Assembly (NCBI RefSeq): GCF_024697385.1
Contig: NZ_JAILFV010000120.1
Span: 1 to 64,000 of the forward strand
DNA length: 64,000 nt
Reading direction: 5' to 3'
DNA from: Anaerovibrio sp.
Lineage (GTDB): Bacteria > Bacillota > Negativicutes > Selenomonadales > Selenomonadaceae
Part shown: in pieces, positions 10,978 through 20,918 of the stretch
Layout: each line of letters opens with the position of its first letter
Position numbering within the stretch: position 1 is the first letter of the stretch
Notes under the pieces: model-generated
Databases searched by the model: none
Told to the model about the DNA's origin: nothing
The model's input: only the letters and a program-made list of their open reading frames with translations
Made by a program: the position numbers and the translations under genes

Positions 10978-11721
10978 TCAACTATGTTTCTTAATGAATT
11001 CTGCCACAGTATCAAAAACCTTGTCCCGATCACAGCCAATTGAAACAAGATGCCCTGATTCCTCCAGCCAAACCAGTTCCTTATCATAGCTTCCGGACCG
11101 TTCATATATATATTGGGCACTTCTGTCGCGAACGGTATGATCATTATGGCTCTGGACCACCAGCAAAGGACACTTGATGCGGGGCAATTCACTTTTCCCC
11201 AATTCAATCAGCTTGAGCAGCTCATGAATTGACATCATTGGATATTCACCATAAGATGCATTGCATGCCTCCGGCACATCTTGATGAATTCTCTTTTTTT
11301 TAGGCCAGAACTTATCCTGACACAGTTCCTTTGCCGGTAAGCGATAAAGCTGCTTATCTTCATGAATATATATTGGTGCTGCCAGTGAACAGCAGCATGC
11401 CACCTGCTCGTTTGCAGACAAAATAAGACCCAGCAATCCTCCCATGGACTGCCCCACCACTGATATCTTGCTGCAGCATCCTGAAAGCAGCGCATATCCA
11501 TCACAAACTGATGAATACCAGTCATCACTTGTCATATGTGACATATCCATAGGCGTAGTTCCATGTCCGGCCAACCTGACACAAAGTACTGTATATCCAC
11601 AAGAATTGAGATATTTACCCAACAACAGCATCTCCGCCGGTACCCCTGTAAAACCATGTATCAAAAGTATCCCATGGTCTCCTCCCTTCATAAAAAAAGG
11701 TTCCCCTCCACGGATTATCAT
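10978..11721 (-). CDS. Alpha/beta hydrolase (carboxylesterase type)
   Basis: GILLIHGFTGVPAEM, VVGQSMGGLLGL, ESGHLVSIGCDRDKVF; between secG and rnr as in typical Firmicutes operons. Confidence 0.88.
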   Translation of the reverse strand: MIIRGGEPFFMKGGDHGILLIHGFTGVPAEMLLLGKYLNSCGYTVLCVRLAGHGTTPMDMSHMTSDDWYSSVCDGYALLSGCCSKISVVGQSMGGLLGLILSANEQVACCCSLAAPIYIHEDKQLYRLPAKELCQDKFWPKKKRIHQDVPEACNASYGEYPMMSIHELLKLIELGKSELPRIKCPLLVVQSHNDHTVRDRSAQYIYERSGSYDKELVWLEESGHLVSIGCDRDKVFDTVAEFIKKHS

Positions 11722-11743
11722 TCACAAATTCCTCCTGCTAATA

Positions 11744-11793
11744 AAAAAAGGCGCTCACTACCTTAAACTGATCAGAGGATAGAGAACGCCTTA
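11744..11793 (-). terminator. Hairpin after secG
   Basis: AAGGCGCTCACTACC..GGATAGAGAACGCCTT with T-run on minus strand. Confidence 0.5.
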
Positions 11794-11802
11794 ATTTTAA
11801 AA

Positions 11803-12027
11803 TTACATAGTCATTTTTGCAATAACCAGGGTAACGATTGCAAAAAGTATTGCAAATACCACGGTAACGCGTGCCAACAATGCATCCATACCACGAGCAC
11901 TGCTGCTGAATACGGTATCACTGCCGCCGCCCAAGCCCATACCGGCAGACTTTGGTGACTGCGCCAATACTGAACCAATCAGCACAATAGCAACCAACGC
12001 GTCTATAACCATTAAAACCGTAAGCAC
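11803..12027 (-). CDS. secG: Preprotein translocase subunit SecG
   Basis: 74 aa; two TM helices, LAQSPKSAGMGLGGGSDTVFSSSARGMDALLARVTVV. Confidence 0.93.
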   Translation of the reverse strand: MLTVLMVIDALVAIVLIGSVLAQSPKSAGMGLGGGSDTVFSSSARGMDALLARVTVVFAILFAIVTLVIAKMTM

Positions 12028-12098
12028 TTTACGGACCTCCTATCACATTTCAAAGTAGATAATATCATATCATAAAATCCAATAAAATACAAGGAATT

Positions 12099-12182
12099 TG
12101 ACATACACCCCATGGCTAAAGCCTGGGTATTGGGGGATACCAGCGAACCGTACCTACTGAAATATCAGGTCTTACGGTTTCT
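12099..12182 (-). mobile_element. Possible IS200/IS605-type (tnpB-associated) right-end remnant or PATE
   Basis: Minus strand ACCGTAAGACCTGATATTTCAGTAGGTACGGTT hairpin followed by CCCAGGCTTTAGCCATGGGG hairpin then TGTATGTCA; no transposase ORF nearby. Confidence 0.35.
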
Positions 12183-12219
12183 TTCCACAATGAACAATTC
12201 CCTGCCCATCATTATGTAA

Positions 12220-13638
12220 TCAATCAATGGTTCTTATCTGGATCTTATTGGTATTATTCCCCTTGCTCATGTTAATTCCGGAGGTGACCACTGCAATATC
12301 GCCCTGCTCAACATAACCGGCACGCAGTGCTGCTGCAATTGATGCTCCGGCTCTGTCAGGCTCATCATCCCAGATTCGTCCGCTTACAAGCTGAACACCC
12401 CACAGGAGATTTAACTGTCTGGCCACCTTGGAGGTGGAGGCATAGGCTATTATTGTAGCCTGTGGACGATATTTGGAAACCATTTTTGTGGTAAAGCCGG
12501 TTTCAGTAGGAGTGATGATGGCCGTGGCATCCAACTCATAGGCCAGCTGTACAGTGGAATGAGCCACTGCATCTGTGATGCTCTTTTTATGCTCTACGCC
12601 CTTATTGGCAAAACGATTTTTATAATCTATGGATTCTTCTATACGGCAGGCAATCTTATTCATGGTTTTTACAGCTTCCACCGGATAGGCACCGTTGGCG
12701 GTTTCACCACTGAGCATAATTGCATCGGTTCCATCATATACCGCGTTACCTACATCAGAAACCTCGGCCCTGGTAGGACGCGGATTGCTGGTCATCGACT
12801 CCAGCATCTGGGTGGCAACAATAACCAGCTTGCCGGCACGATTACATTTTTTGATAATCTCCTTCTGTATCACCGGCACATCCTCGGCAGGAATTTCCAC
12901 ACCCAGGTCACCGCGGGCTACCATCACCCCATCAGCCGCTTCAATTATAGAATCAATGTTTTTTACACCTTCGAGATTTTCAATCTTGGCAATGATATCC
13001 ATGTGCCCCTTGCGGCTTTTGATCAGCTTGCGGATAGCCTTGATATCACTGGCGCGCTGAATGAAGGATGCTGCCACAAAATCCATATCGTGCTCTATTC
13101 CAAAAATAATATCCTTTTCATCCTGCTCAGAAATAGGAGGGAGTCCCACAGCCACGCCCGGTACAGCCACCCGCTTGCGGGTACTCATCGGTCCGCTGTT
13201 CAAAATGGTAGTGACGATATCCTTACCTTTGATTTTCTTGACCTCAAGGCCAACAAGTCCATCGGATAACAGGATGGTATCTCCAGGCTTAACCTCTTCA
13301 TATAACTTCTTGTAGCTTATTGGAGCACCGTGCTCATCTCCCGGAGTGTCCGAATTGGTAAGCACAAATTCATTGCCCTTCTCCAGTTGCACCTTACCGT
13401 CCTTGAACTCACCGAGACGCATTTCAGGGCCTTTGGTATCCAACAGAAGCGGGATAATCATATCTGTATGCAGGGCTGCCTCCCGCACCCTCTCGATACG
13501 CCCCTGCTGCTCTGCATGGTCACCGTGGGAAAAATTAAATCTGGCACAGTTCATGCCATTCTTCATCAGCTCTTCTATTACTCCTGGCTTGTCAGTAGTC
13601 GGTCCCATGGTACATACAATCTTAGTCTTTTTAAACAT
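12220..13638 (-). CDS. pyk: Pyruvate kinase
   Basis: KTKIVCTMGPTTDKPGVIEELMKNGMNCARFNFSHGDH; VARGDLGVEIPAEDVP; MLESMTSNPRPTRAEVSDVGNAVYDGTDAIMLSGETANGAYP. Confidence 0.97.
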   Translation of the reverse strand: MFKKTKIVCTMGPTTDKPGVIEELMKNGMNCARFNFSHGDHAEQQGRIERVREAALHTDMIIPLLLDTKGPEMRLGEFKDGKVQLEKGNEFVLTNSDTPGDEHGAPISYKKLYEEVKPGDTILLSDGLVGLEVKKIKGKDIVTTILNSGPMSTRKRVAVPGVAVGLPPISEQDEKDIIFGIEHDMDFVAASFIQRASDIKAIRKLIKSRKGHMDIIAKIENLEGVKNIDSIIEAADGVMVARGDLGVEIPAEDVPVIQKEIIKKCNRAGKLVIVATQMLESMTSNPRPTRAEVSDVGNAVYDGTDAIMLSGETANGAYPVEAVKTMNKIACRIEESIDYKNRFANKGVEHKKSITDAVAHSTVQLAYELDATAIITPTETGFTTKMVSKYRPQATIIAYASTSKVARQLNLLWGVQLVSGRIWDDEPDRAGASIAAALRAGYVEQGDIAVVTSGINMSKGNNTNKIQIRTID

Positions 13639-13932
13639 TGCTCAATCACTCTCCCATAAATTCCATTTATAATTAACATTTGCGAAACAGCATAATATTT
13701 ATAATCAAATTATTTTACTCCATTCTACATCTATTGTCTACCATAAAGATGAGAAAAAATCAAGAATTGTTATGTTAGATAAAATGATGTATTCTAATAA
13801 GGTAATTATTTTTATGGCTTTTTCAAAAAAAGTCATAATTTGTAATCAACTTGGACTTATCCGTTGGGATACATATTGTTCCACCGGATACCGGTCGTAT
13901 ATATAGCACTGATAAGGAGATGTTAGAAAGCA

Positions 13933-16194
13933 ATGAAGCTCAAGCATGTAATCAAGCGCTCCGGTGTCGTTGTGGATTACGATTCTGAGAAAATCTATAA
14001 CGCTATTGCCGGTGCCAGCAAGGCTGTAAACGATTCCATGACCCAAAGGGAAATCCGCAATGTTACCGATCAGGTAGAAGAAGCAATTGCCAATTGGGAA
14101 AACATTAATGTGGAGGATATTCAGGATATTGTAGAAAAGACTCTGATGGAGCAGAATTTCTACGAGGTAGCAAAGCGCTATATAATGTATCGCCAAAAAC
14201 ACACCACCCGTCGTGAAGCGCAAAAGCACCTTATGAACAGCTATAGGGATATTTTCTTCGCCGATGCTGTTGATTCTGACATGAAACGCGATAATGCAAA
14301 CATCAACACCGATGCATCCATGGGCATTATGCTTAAGCTGGGTGCTGAAGGCGCCAAGCATTTCGTGGATAACTATATGCTGCCGGAGGAATTCGCCAAG
14401 GCAGACAGGGAAAACTACATTCATATTCACGACAAGGATTTTTCGCTGATTACCCTTAACTGTTGTCAGATTGATCTGCTGAAGCTTTTCCATGGAGGTT
14501 TTTCCACCGGGCATGGGTTCCTCAGGGAACCTAATTCTATAAGGGCTTATGCCTCACTGGCCTGCATAGCCATACAATCCAACCAGAATGACATGTTCGG
14601 TGGCCAATCCATCAATGCATTTGATTATGCCATGGCAGAGGGCGTCACCAAAACATTTAGGAAAGCTCTTGCTGATGAAGCCTATAAAGCCTGCATTTAT
14701 CGTTTTGGCTCTGATGACTTTCTTTCGGCAAAGGCCTTCCGTCAATTATTCACTGAGGCCATGGATTTTGCTAAATGCCGATTTACTGACCAGGAACCAA
14801 TTGCCCATGATGCAGATGTAAGGGCCATTTCTGAGGCCCTGAATAAAATTTTGCCTCCGTCTATATTGGAAAAAACTCCTGATCTGACAGTTGATGCCCG
14901 GAATATATACAAACTGGCCTGCGATGATACCACCGAGGAAACCCATCAGGCCATGGAAGCATTGATTCATAATTTCAACACCCTCCATAGCCGGGCAGGA
15001 GCTCAGGTACCATTCAGCTCGATCAATTACGGAATGGATACATCTCCTGAAGGGCGTCTGGCAATGCGGGAAGTAATGAATGCCATCTGGAGCGGTCTGG
15101 GAAATGGTGAGACAGCCATATTCCCAATCTCTGTTTTCCAGCTGAAAGCAGGCGTAAATTACAATCCGGGAGATCCGAACTACGATCTTTTCCAACAGGC
15201 CTGCAAGGTGAGTGCCAAGCGCCTGTTCCCAAATTTTGTAAATGTTGACGCTCCATACAATCTTCAATACTACAAACCTGGCAATTACAACAGTGTAATC
15301 GCCACCATGGGATGCCGTACCCGAACCATAAGCAATGTCAATGGACCAAGCGAGGTAGGAAGCCGCGGCAATTTCTCCTTCACCACCATCAATCTGCCAA
15401 AGCTGGCGCTTGAGGCCAACGGCAACATGGACAAATTTTGGTGTCTCCTGGATAAATATATTCAGGTAAGCCATGATTATCTTCTTTTCCGTTTGCAGAC
15501 CATTAAGCATAAGCATGTATATAATTACCCATTCCTTATGGGACAGGGCATATGGATGGATAGTGATAAGCTCCGTCCATCTGATTCCATTGCAGATGTA
15601 CTGAAACACGCTTCTTACTCCATTGGTTTCTGTGGTCTGGCTGAATGCCTGGTAGCATTGATAGGTGAGCATCATGGGGAAAGTGAAGAGGCCCAGAAAC
15701 TTGGTCTGGAGATTGTCGGACATATCCGCAAACAGACAGACAAGTACTCTAAGGAAGAAAGCATGAACTGGACTACCTTCGGTACTCCTGCTGAATCTAC
15801 AGCGGGACAGTTCCAGCGGGCCAACCGTGAAAAATTTGGTATAATCCCTGGTGTTACCGACCGTGATTATATGACCAACAGCTCCCATGTGCCGGTATAT
15901 TATGACATTATGGCTCTTGATAAAATACGCATTGAGGCACCATATCACGAGCTGTGCAATGCCGGGCACATTGCCTATGTGGAAATGAACGGTGACCCAT
16001 CGAAAAATGTAAAGGCCTTTGAAACACTGGTTAGGGCCATGCACGACGCCAATATGGGTTATTTTTCCATCAATCATCCGGTGGACCGGGATCCTGTCTG
16101 TGGCTATACCGGCATTATTGAAAATGAATGCCCTCACTGCAAGCGCAAGGAAATAATCACCGGACGAAAAGTAGTGAAAAGAATACGCTCCTAA
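13933..16194 (+). CDS. nrdD: Anaerobic (class III) ribonucleoside-triphosphate reductase NrdD, apparently lacking the C-terminal glycyl-radical motif
   Basis: ATP-cone N-terminus MKLKHVIKRSGVVVDYDSEKIYNAI; GCRTR, GFCGLAECL, NHPVDRDPVCGYTGIIENECPHCKRKE; ends KVVKRIRS* with no R-x-x-GY motif. Confidence 0.92.
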   Translation: MKLKHVIKRSGVVVDYDSEKIYNAIAGASKAVNDSMTQREIRNVTDQVEEAIANWENINVEDIQDIVEKTLMEQNFYEVAKRYIMYRQKHTTRREAQKHLMNSYRDIFFADAVDSDMKRDNANINTDASMGIMLKLGAEGAKHFVDNYMLPEEFAKADRENYIHIHDKDFSLITLNCCQIDLLKLFHGGFSTGHGFLREPNSIRAYASLACIAIQSNQNDMFGGQSINAFDYAMAEGVTKTFRKALADEAYKACIYRFGSDDFLSAKAFRQLFTEAMDFAKCRFTDQEPIAHDADVRAISEALNKILPPSILEKTPDLTVDARNIYKLACDDTTEETHQAMEALIHNFNTLHSRAGAQVPFSSINYGMDTSPEGRLAMREVMNAIWSGLGNGETAIFPISVFQLKAGVNYNPGDPNYDLFQQACKVSAKRLFPNFVNVDAPYNLQYYKPGNYNSVIATMGCRTRTISNVNGPSEVGSRGNFSFTTINLPKLALEANGNMDKFWCLLDKYIQVSHDYLLFRLQTIKHKHVYNYPFLMGQGIWMDSDKLRPSDSIADVLKHASYSIGFCGLAECLVALIGEHHGESEEAQKLGLEIVGHIRKQTDKYSKEESMNWTTFGTPAESTAGQFQRANREKFGIIPGVTDRDYMTNSSHVPVYYDIMALDKIRIEAPYHELCNAGHIAYVEMNGDPSKNVKAFETLVRAMHDANMGYFSINHPVDRDPVCGYTGIIENECPHCKRKEIITGRKVVKRIRS

Positions 16195-16213
16195 ACTGAC
16201 ATAAGCTGTCAAA

Positions 16214-16268
16214 AAAAATTACCGTCATGAAACATCTGTTATCAATGTATCATGACGGTAGTTTTTTA
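16214..16268 (+). terminator. Rho-independent terminator after nrdD
   Basis: TTACCGTCATGA..TCATGACGGTAGTTTTTTA. Confidence 0.8.
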
Positions 16269-16398
16269 CTTTGTACCTTCCATTGCTCATCCAAATCCAC
16301 AGCTGAAAACAGGTAAAAAATCATAATTACAAATATTACCAACAACAAAACCTTTAATCTATTTATTTACTTCCTCCATAAATTACCAGAATCGCATA

Positions 16399-17553
16399 TT
16401 ACAATAAGGAATCCAACGAATCCGGTAAAAAGAAACAATTACTGTACTTTTGATGTAAATTGTCCAATAGCTTTTCCATTTGCGGTGAAATTTTCATATC
16501 GAGACATTTGCGTATCAAAACACATTTATTACCATCGCCAATAGTCAGTGGTGACAGGCATACTGAGCTGGACGCAATGGAAATAAACACACAGTCTTCA
16601 ATATCATTATTACAGGCATACAACTCCCAGGGAATTTTTCTGGGCTCAATAGACTGAAAAACGGACTCATCATACTCCTTCAGCATGCTGTCAGGCGTGC
16701 GGGGGTGATATTTTATAAATACCTTTTCTGTGCCGGCAATTTTTTTAAATGCGGCTATCTGACTCATGTATATATTATGATCTTCCATATGCTTTTTTAT
16801 GGAATTAGCCAGTATCATTCTTTTCAGGCCTTTTGCATTTTGCATATATGATGGCATCAGCTCACCACCAATATCGAAAAACACCTTTTTGCCCTTTATA
16901 ACCTGATGCTGTGGGTCAAAATCAAAAATCCTGTTGGCAATACTGAGGAATTCTTCACCTGCAGATGATAATCGCGGTATTTTAACAAAATCAATCCCGT
17001 CCTTGTCATAGACAACAACCTCAGGATCATATAAATATGCCTCATTCGCCTTGGTATCACCATGGCATATGGTATTATCATAATATGAGCCTACACCTTC
17101 ATCAAGGATTGCCATCTTTGCCACTCCATGTAGAGACTCATAAAAATTACTTACAATAGCATTCCCGCTTTGCATCAGCACCTTATCATAATGCACTCCA
17201 CGAATTTTTTCATAATCATGCAGCAGCTTACCCAGTCTATACTCCGGGCCACGCAGTTTGCCCATAAGGTCCCTGTATAGCACAAAAAAAGTATTGCCTA
17301 TGGCCTGTAAAAAACTGGTTTTGGTATGTCCACCGGCGCGTACAATGCGGATATATTCATGAACATCCACTACCCAATCCTTGGCCACACAAATATTCTC
17401 AAACATACCAATTTTTTTTAGTCTATTGGCCAAGGCCTGAAAGCCTGACCTTTGCAATACAATATCCGCCTTATCCTGAGGCAATAAATGCATTTTTATG
17501 TTTAAGGCATTCAATATCTGAAACTCTGTTGAACAAACAAACAATATTCGCAT
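16399..17553 (-). CDS. Glycosyltransferase family 52-like (sialyltransferase-fold) protein
   Basis: MRILFVCSTEFQILNAL N-terminus, ILDEGVGSYYDN, VFIKYHPRTPDS, VFISIASSSVCLSPL pattern similar to GT52/capsule-LPS sialyltransferases. Confidence 0.6.
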   Translation of the reverse strand: MRILFVCSTEFQILNALNIKMHLLPQDKADIVLQRSGFQALANRLKKIGMFENICVAKDWVVDVHEYIRIVRAGGHTKTSFLQAIGNTFFVLYRDLMGKLRGPEYRLGKLLHDYEKIRGVHYDKVLMQSGNAIVSNFYESLHGVAKMAILDEGVGSYYDNTICHGDTKANEAYLYDPEVVVYDKDGIDFVKIPRLSSAGEEFLSIANRIFDFDPQHQVIKGKKVFFDIGGELMPSYMQNAKGLKRMILANSIKKHMEDHNIYMSQIAAFKKIAGTEKVFIKYHPRTPDSMLKEYDESVFQSIEPRKIPWELYACNNDIEDCVFISIASSSVCLSPLTIGDGNKCVLIRKCLDMKISPQMEKLLDNLHQKYSNCFFLPDSLDSLL

Positions 17554-17577
17554 TAGCCAACTCCTAACATTATCCTG

Positions 17578-18501
17578 TCATCTGTTGCGAAAATCAGCAA
17601 AGACATCCTTTATCGCATTATCAATCTCATCCAATAACGCAAATCGCCTTCTGTACACTGCCCGTTTTCTGGTGGGAACCTCTTCCATGGATTTTCTTTT
17701 CTCCACCAGTGGAAGCACATCAAATCTCTTATCATCTGTGGAAGCCCCACCCGCTTCGGTCCAAAAATCACTGAAGGATGTCTTCAGCTTTCTGTCCACA
17801 CGCACATGATTATTGGCGTAATAGCCATAATTAGTCACGGCATATATGCGCTTTAGCCCCAATTCCCTGGCTACTGCCTGGGCAATATAAAGTATGAGGT
17901 TTTTAGTGCGATAGCTGTGACAGCTTTTGGTAATTTTCTTGATAACTTCCTTGGCATCATCCATATTAGGACCTTGCATGGCTCCAATCCACATCGACCA
18001 GTCCCCAGCCTTATCCGGAGCGATCCAAAAAATAATCTGATAAAGCGGTTCCTCATCCAATCGCAGCATCACAGATAAAATTCCTTCCTTGCGCTGTCCC
18101 GGTTCATAATAGATACATGCCCAAAATCTTTTTCCATCTATATCCATACCTTCCCACAAAGGTATATTCTTTTCCCGATAAATATCCAAAACCACTTCAG
18201 GCTTTAATACCTTGACCATGTAATTCATATGCTGTTTGACTATTTCAGCCCGCTCATCAAAAGTGGATTTATTATAAAAAAAAGCCCTGGTAGGCTGCTC
18301 GTAAACAAAAGGATACAGTTTCTGTATCTCTGTGAGCAACGGCGTACTGGTAAAATGCCTTTGCAGGCTGTTCAGCCGCCCCCTGTTGAAAATTGAACGC
18401 AATAAAAATACATAGTATCTGCGTGCTTCTCTGGTTTTTCTGATATCATAAATCTGCTGTCCCAAAGACCGGTAGCTCTGCAATTTAACCTCACCCATCA
18501 C
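17578..18501 (-). CDS. DUF535 (VirK/YbjX family) protein
   Basis: LRSIFNRGRLNSLQRHFTSTPLL; LYQIIFWIA; IGAMQGPN; YAVTNYGYYANNH..KLKTSFSDFWTEAGG. Confidence 0.75.
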   Translation of the reverse strand: MMGEVKLQSYRSLGQQIYDIRKTREARRYYVFLLRSIFNRGRLNSLQRHFTSTPLLTEIQKLYPFVYEQPTRAFFYNKSTFDERAEIVKQHMNYMVKVLKPEVVLDIYREKNIPLWEGMDIDGKRFWACIYYEPGQRKEGILSVMLRLDEEPLYQIIFWIAPDKAGDWSMWIGAMQGPNMDDAKEVIKKITKSCHSYRTKNLILYIAQAVARELGLKRIYAVTNYGYYANNHVRVDRKLKTSFSDFWTEAGGASTDDKRFDVLPLVEKRKSMEEVPTRKRAVYRRRFALLDEIDNAIKDVFADFRNR

Positions 18502-18505
18502 TCAA

Positions 18506-19297
18506 TCAACTCTTTTCCTCTGCCTTCCTGTCATCCTCCGGCAATCCTATCCCCTTGCCAAGATAATACAGCTTGGAATACTTCATAAAAACATTAACAC
18601 CGTGGGCTATGGTCAAAAAAAAGCCTGTTAGTCCATCCAAAAAAGCCCGTTGAATAAAAAATATCTTAAACATGCCAAAAATTGGATGAAAAATTATATC
18701 CAAAATTCCCGCCCTTTTACCGGCATCATATTTTTTCCTGGCCCCCAGGGTGGTATAGGTGTTCAGCTTGCGCAGATACTGTTCCCATGACACATAGGTA
18801 TAATGCAGCAAATATGCCTGACGGGGAAATCTTTTAACAGGATATTTATAATGAATCTCCTCATGTACATAGCCTGTGACATAGGTACCTTCCTTTGGCA
18901 CAAGATGAATGCCATAATCCGGAAACCATCCGCTGTGCCTAACCACACTGCCGCAGAAATGATTCAGTCTTGAATTATAATAGACTATTTTTTCATCCTT
19001 TTCCACGGCCTTCAGGATTTCATCCCTTAATGGCTCTGTCACCCTCTCATCAGCATCCAAAAGGTATATCCAGGGATTATTTGCCTCTTGGATGCCAAAG
19101 GTCTTTTGCTGTCCCCAATTGCCATCCATAGCATGCTGAACAACCCTTGCGCCCAGATTCTCAGCAATTTTTACAGTAGCATCTGTGCTGAAATCATCTA
19201 TCACCAGGATTTCATCAGCAAATAACACACTTTTAATGCAATCACCAATATTTTTTTCCTCATTTTTCGCTAAAATCAATGCCGTCAGCTTGGCCAT
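18506..19297 (-). CDS. Family 2 glycosyltransferase (WaaE/KdtX-like)
   Basis: MAKLTALILAKNEEKNIGDCIKSVLFADEILVIDDFSTDAT; WIYLLDADERV. Confidence 0.85.
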   Translation of the reverse strand: MAKLTALILAKNEEKNIGDCIKSVLFADEILVIDDFSTDATVKIAENLGARVVQHAMDGNWGQQKTFGIQEANNPWIYLLDADERVTEPLRDEILKAVEKDEKIVYYNSRLNHFCGSVVRHSGWFPDYGIHLVPKEGTYVTGYVHEEIHYKYPVKRFPRQAYLLHYTYVSWEQYLRKLNTYTTLGARKKYDAGKRAGILDIIFHPIFGMFKIFFIQRAFLDGLTGFFLTIAHGVNVFMKYSKLYYLGKGIGLPEDDRKAEEKS

Positions 19298-19322
19298 TTA
19301 CAGAATCCACATCCTTATCTGC

Positions 19323-20399
19323 TTAAAAAGACTTTTTTAGTTCAATAATTTCAGCTATATCCCGTTTAAACTGCTCCATAATACAGTTGTAGGAAAGTTC
19401 CCGAAGCCGCTGAGTACGTCCCTTTGCCAGGCCGGCAAGCCGAGCTTCATCATGTAATACGCCGTATATGGTCTTGGCAATATTTTCAGGAGATTTATCC
19501 TCCAAAAGGATTCCGGCTTTTCCCAAGGTTTCAGGCACTGCTGAACAGGCATAAGCAAACACCGGCTTATCAAAAATCATGCCTTCCACCAGTGGTACAC
19601 AAAAGCCTTCATGCTCACTGAGAGACAGTACAGCATCAGTTATTCTGAACCAGGTACATAGCTCCTCATTGGATATCTGTCCCGTAAAAATAACATTGTC
19701 AGCCAACCGGAATTTCTTCACCAGCTTTTTCAGCTTGGCGCCATAGCTTGGCTTGATATTTCCCGCCAGCACCAGCCGTACATTTACAGAAATATTGGTC
19801 TTGTACCAGTTAATGGCTGCTATGGCTTCATCCAGTTTTTTGTGTGGCACTCCCCGGCCAACCATCAGTATGGTAGTGGTATCATCCTTGTATTTCTCAA
19901 TCATTTCCTTGACTGGTTGATACTGAGTGTATTTGTCCGGCTCCACTATAATGGACATTTCACTGGTATGTTCCAGCCCCAGGGCAGACAGCTCCTGTCT
20001 TGAATACTCCGAGGCCCCCCAGGCAAAAAAACAGTTGTCAGCAATTTTTTTCAGCTGCCGACGCCCCTTAATGCACTTCCACCAAGATCCCCAGGCATTG
20101 CCAAAAAAGAATTTGGCAGGCGTTATATTATGATAAAACAGGACTATTTTGTGAGGATATGCGGATACCCAATCATTGAATGAAGTCCCCGTAGTCATGT
20201 GATATATTACTATATCATCCTTTGTGGCTTCAAAATCATCCATATGCTTTACCTGCCCCGCCAGGCGCTCATCCACCTTATGGGCATACATGGCTGTCTC
20301 GTGCCCCATCTCACGGAGCATGGTATCCATATTGATCAGCTGCCGGCTTGCGGCATCATCCTTGGTAATTGCATGTGCTATCTGAACAAACTTCATCAT
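19323..20399 (-). CDS. Family 4 (GT-B) glycosyltransferase
   Basis: TILMVGRGVPHKKLDEAI; VIFTGQISNEELCTWF; LSEHEGFCVPLVEGM. Confidence 0.85.
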   Translation of the reverse strand: MMKFVQIAHAITKDDAASRQLINMDTMLREMGHETAMYAHKVDERLAGQVKHMDDFEATKDDIVIYHMTTGTSFNDWVSAYPHKIVLFYHNITPAKFFFGNAWGSWWKCIKGRRQLKKIADNCFFAWGASEYSRQELSALGLEHTSEMSIIVEPDKYTQYQPVKEMIEKYKDDTTTILMVGRGVPHKKLDEAIAAINWYKTNISVNVRLVLAGNIKPSYGAKLKKLVKKFRLADNVIFTGQISNEELCTWFRITDAVLSLSEHEGFCVPLVEGMIFDKPVFAYACSAVPETLGKAGILLEDKSPENIAKTIYGVLHDEARLAGLAKGRTQRLRELSYNCIMEQFKRDIAEIIELKKSF

Positions 20400-20917
20400 C
20401 TGGCCCCGTTTCTTTGATTCTGCATTATTCCGGCAATAAGAGACTCATACAGATTGCCCCCGGTATATCTTATTCCATAAACTCCTGCAGCTTTGGCACA
20501 TTCCACATCCCTGGCTCCATCACCAATAAGATAAGATGCCGCCAGGTCAATATTCTGCTCCCTGGCAGCCTGTATAAGCATACCTGGCTTTGGTTTACGG
20601 CAATCGCACTCCACTGCATATTTAGGAATAATCCCCTGAGGATAATGTGGGCAATAATATATGCCATCCAAATGGGCACCTGCCTCCGCCAATTGGCTAT
20701 TCATCCAGGAATAGAGCTCCATAATGGCTGACTCTGGATAATAACCCCTGGCCACACCACTTTGATTGGTGACAACAATTGCCAGGTAGCCATTATCGTT
20801 ACAATATTTTATAGCTTCTACAGCTCCATCAGTCCAAATAAATTCCTCTTTTTTGTGAAGATAATTAACCTCCACATTCAATGTCCCATCCCTGTCAAAA
20901 AAAATGGCTTTGTTCAT
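20396..20917 (-). CDS. gmhB: D-glycero-D-manno-heptose 1,7-bisphosphate 7-phosphatase (HAD-IIIA)
   Basis: MNKAIFFDRDGTLNVEVNYLHKKEEF; VVTNQSGVARGYY; CDCRKPKPGM; start set 2 nt past hldD stop. Confidence 0.9.
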   Translation of the reverse strand: MNKAIFFDRDGTLNVEVNYLHKKEEFIWTDGAVEAIKYCNDNGYLAIVVTNQSGVARGYYPESAIMELYSWMNSQLAEAGAHLDGIYYCPHYPQGIIPKYAVECDCRKPKPGMLIQAAREQNIDLAASYLIGDGARDVECAKAAGVYGIRYTGGNLYESLIAGIMQNQRNGAR

Positions 20918-20918
20918 A

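Noticed and set aside
13846-14514. 222-aa minus-strand ORF upstream of and overlapping nrdD
   Set aside because: Antisense shadow of the nrdD coding region; no recognisable motifs or RBS support.
14746-16212. 488-aa minus-strand ORF
   Set aside because: It is the shadow ORF opposite nrdD, whose plus-strand reading frame has strong family motifs. The minus frame lacks recognisable domains.
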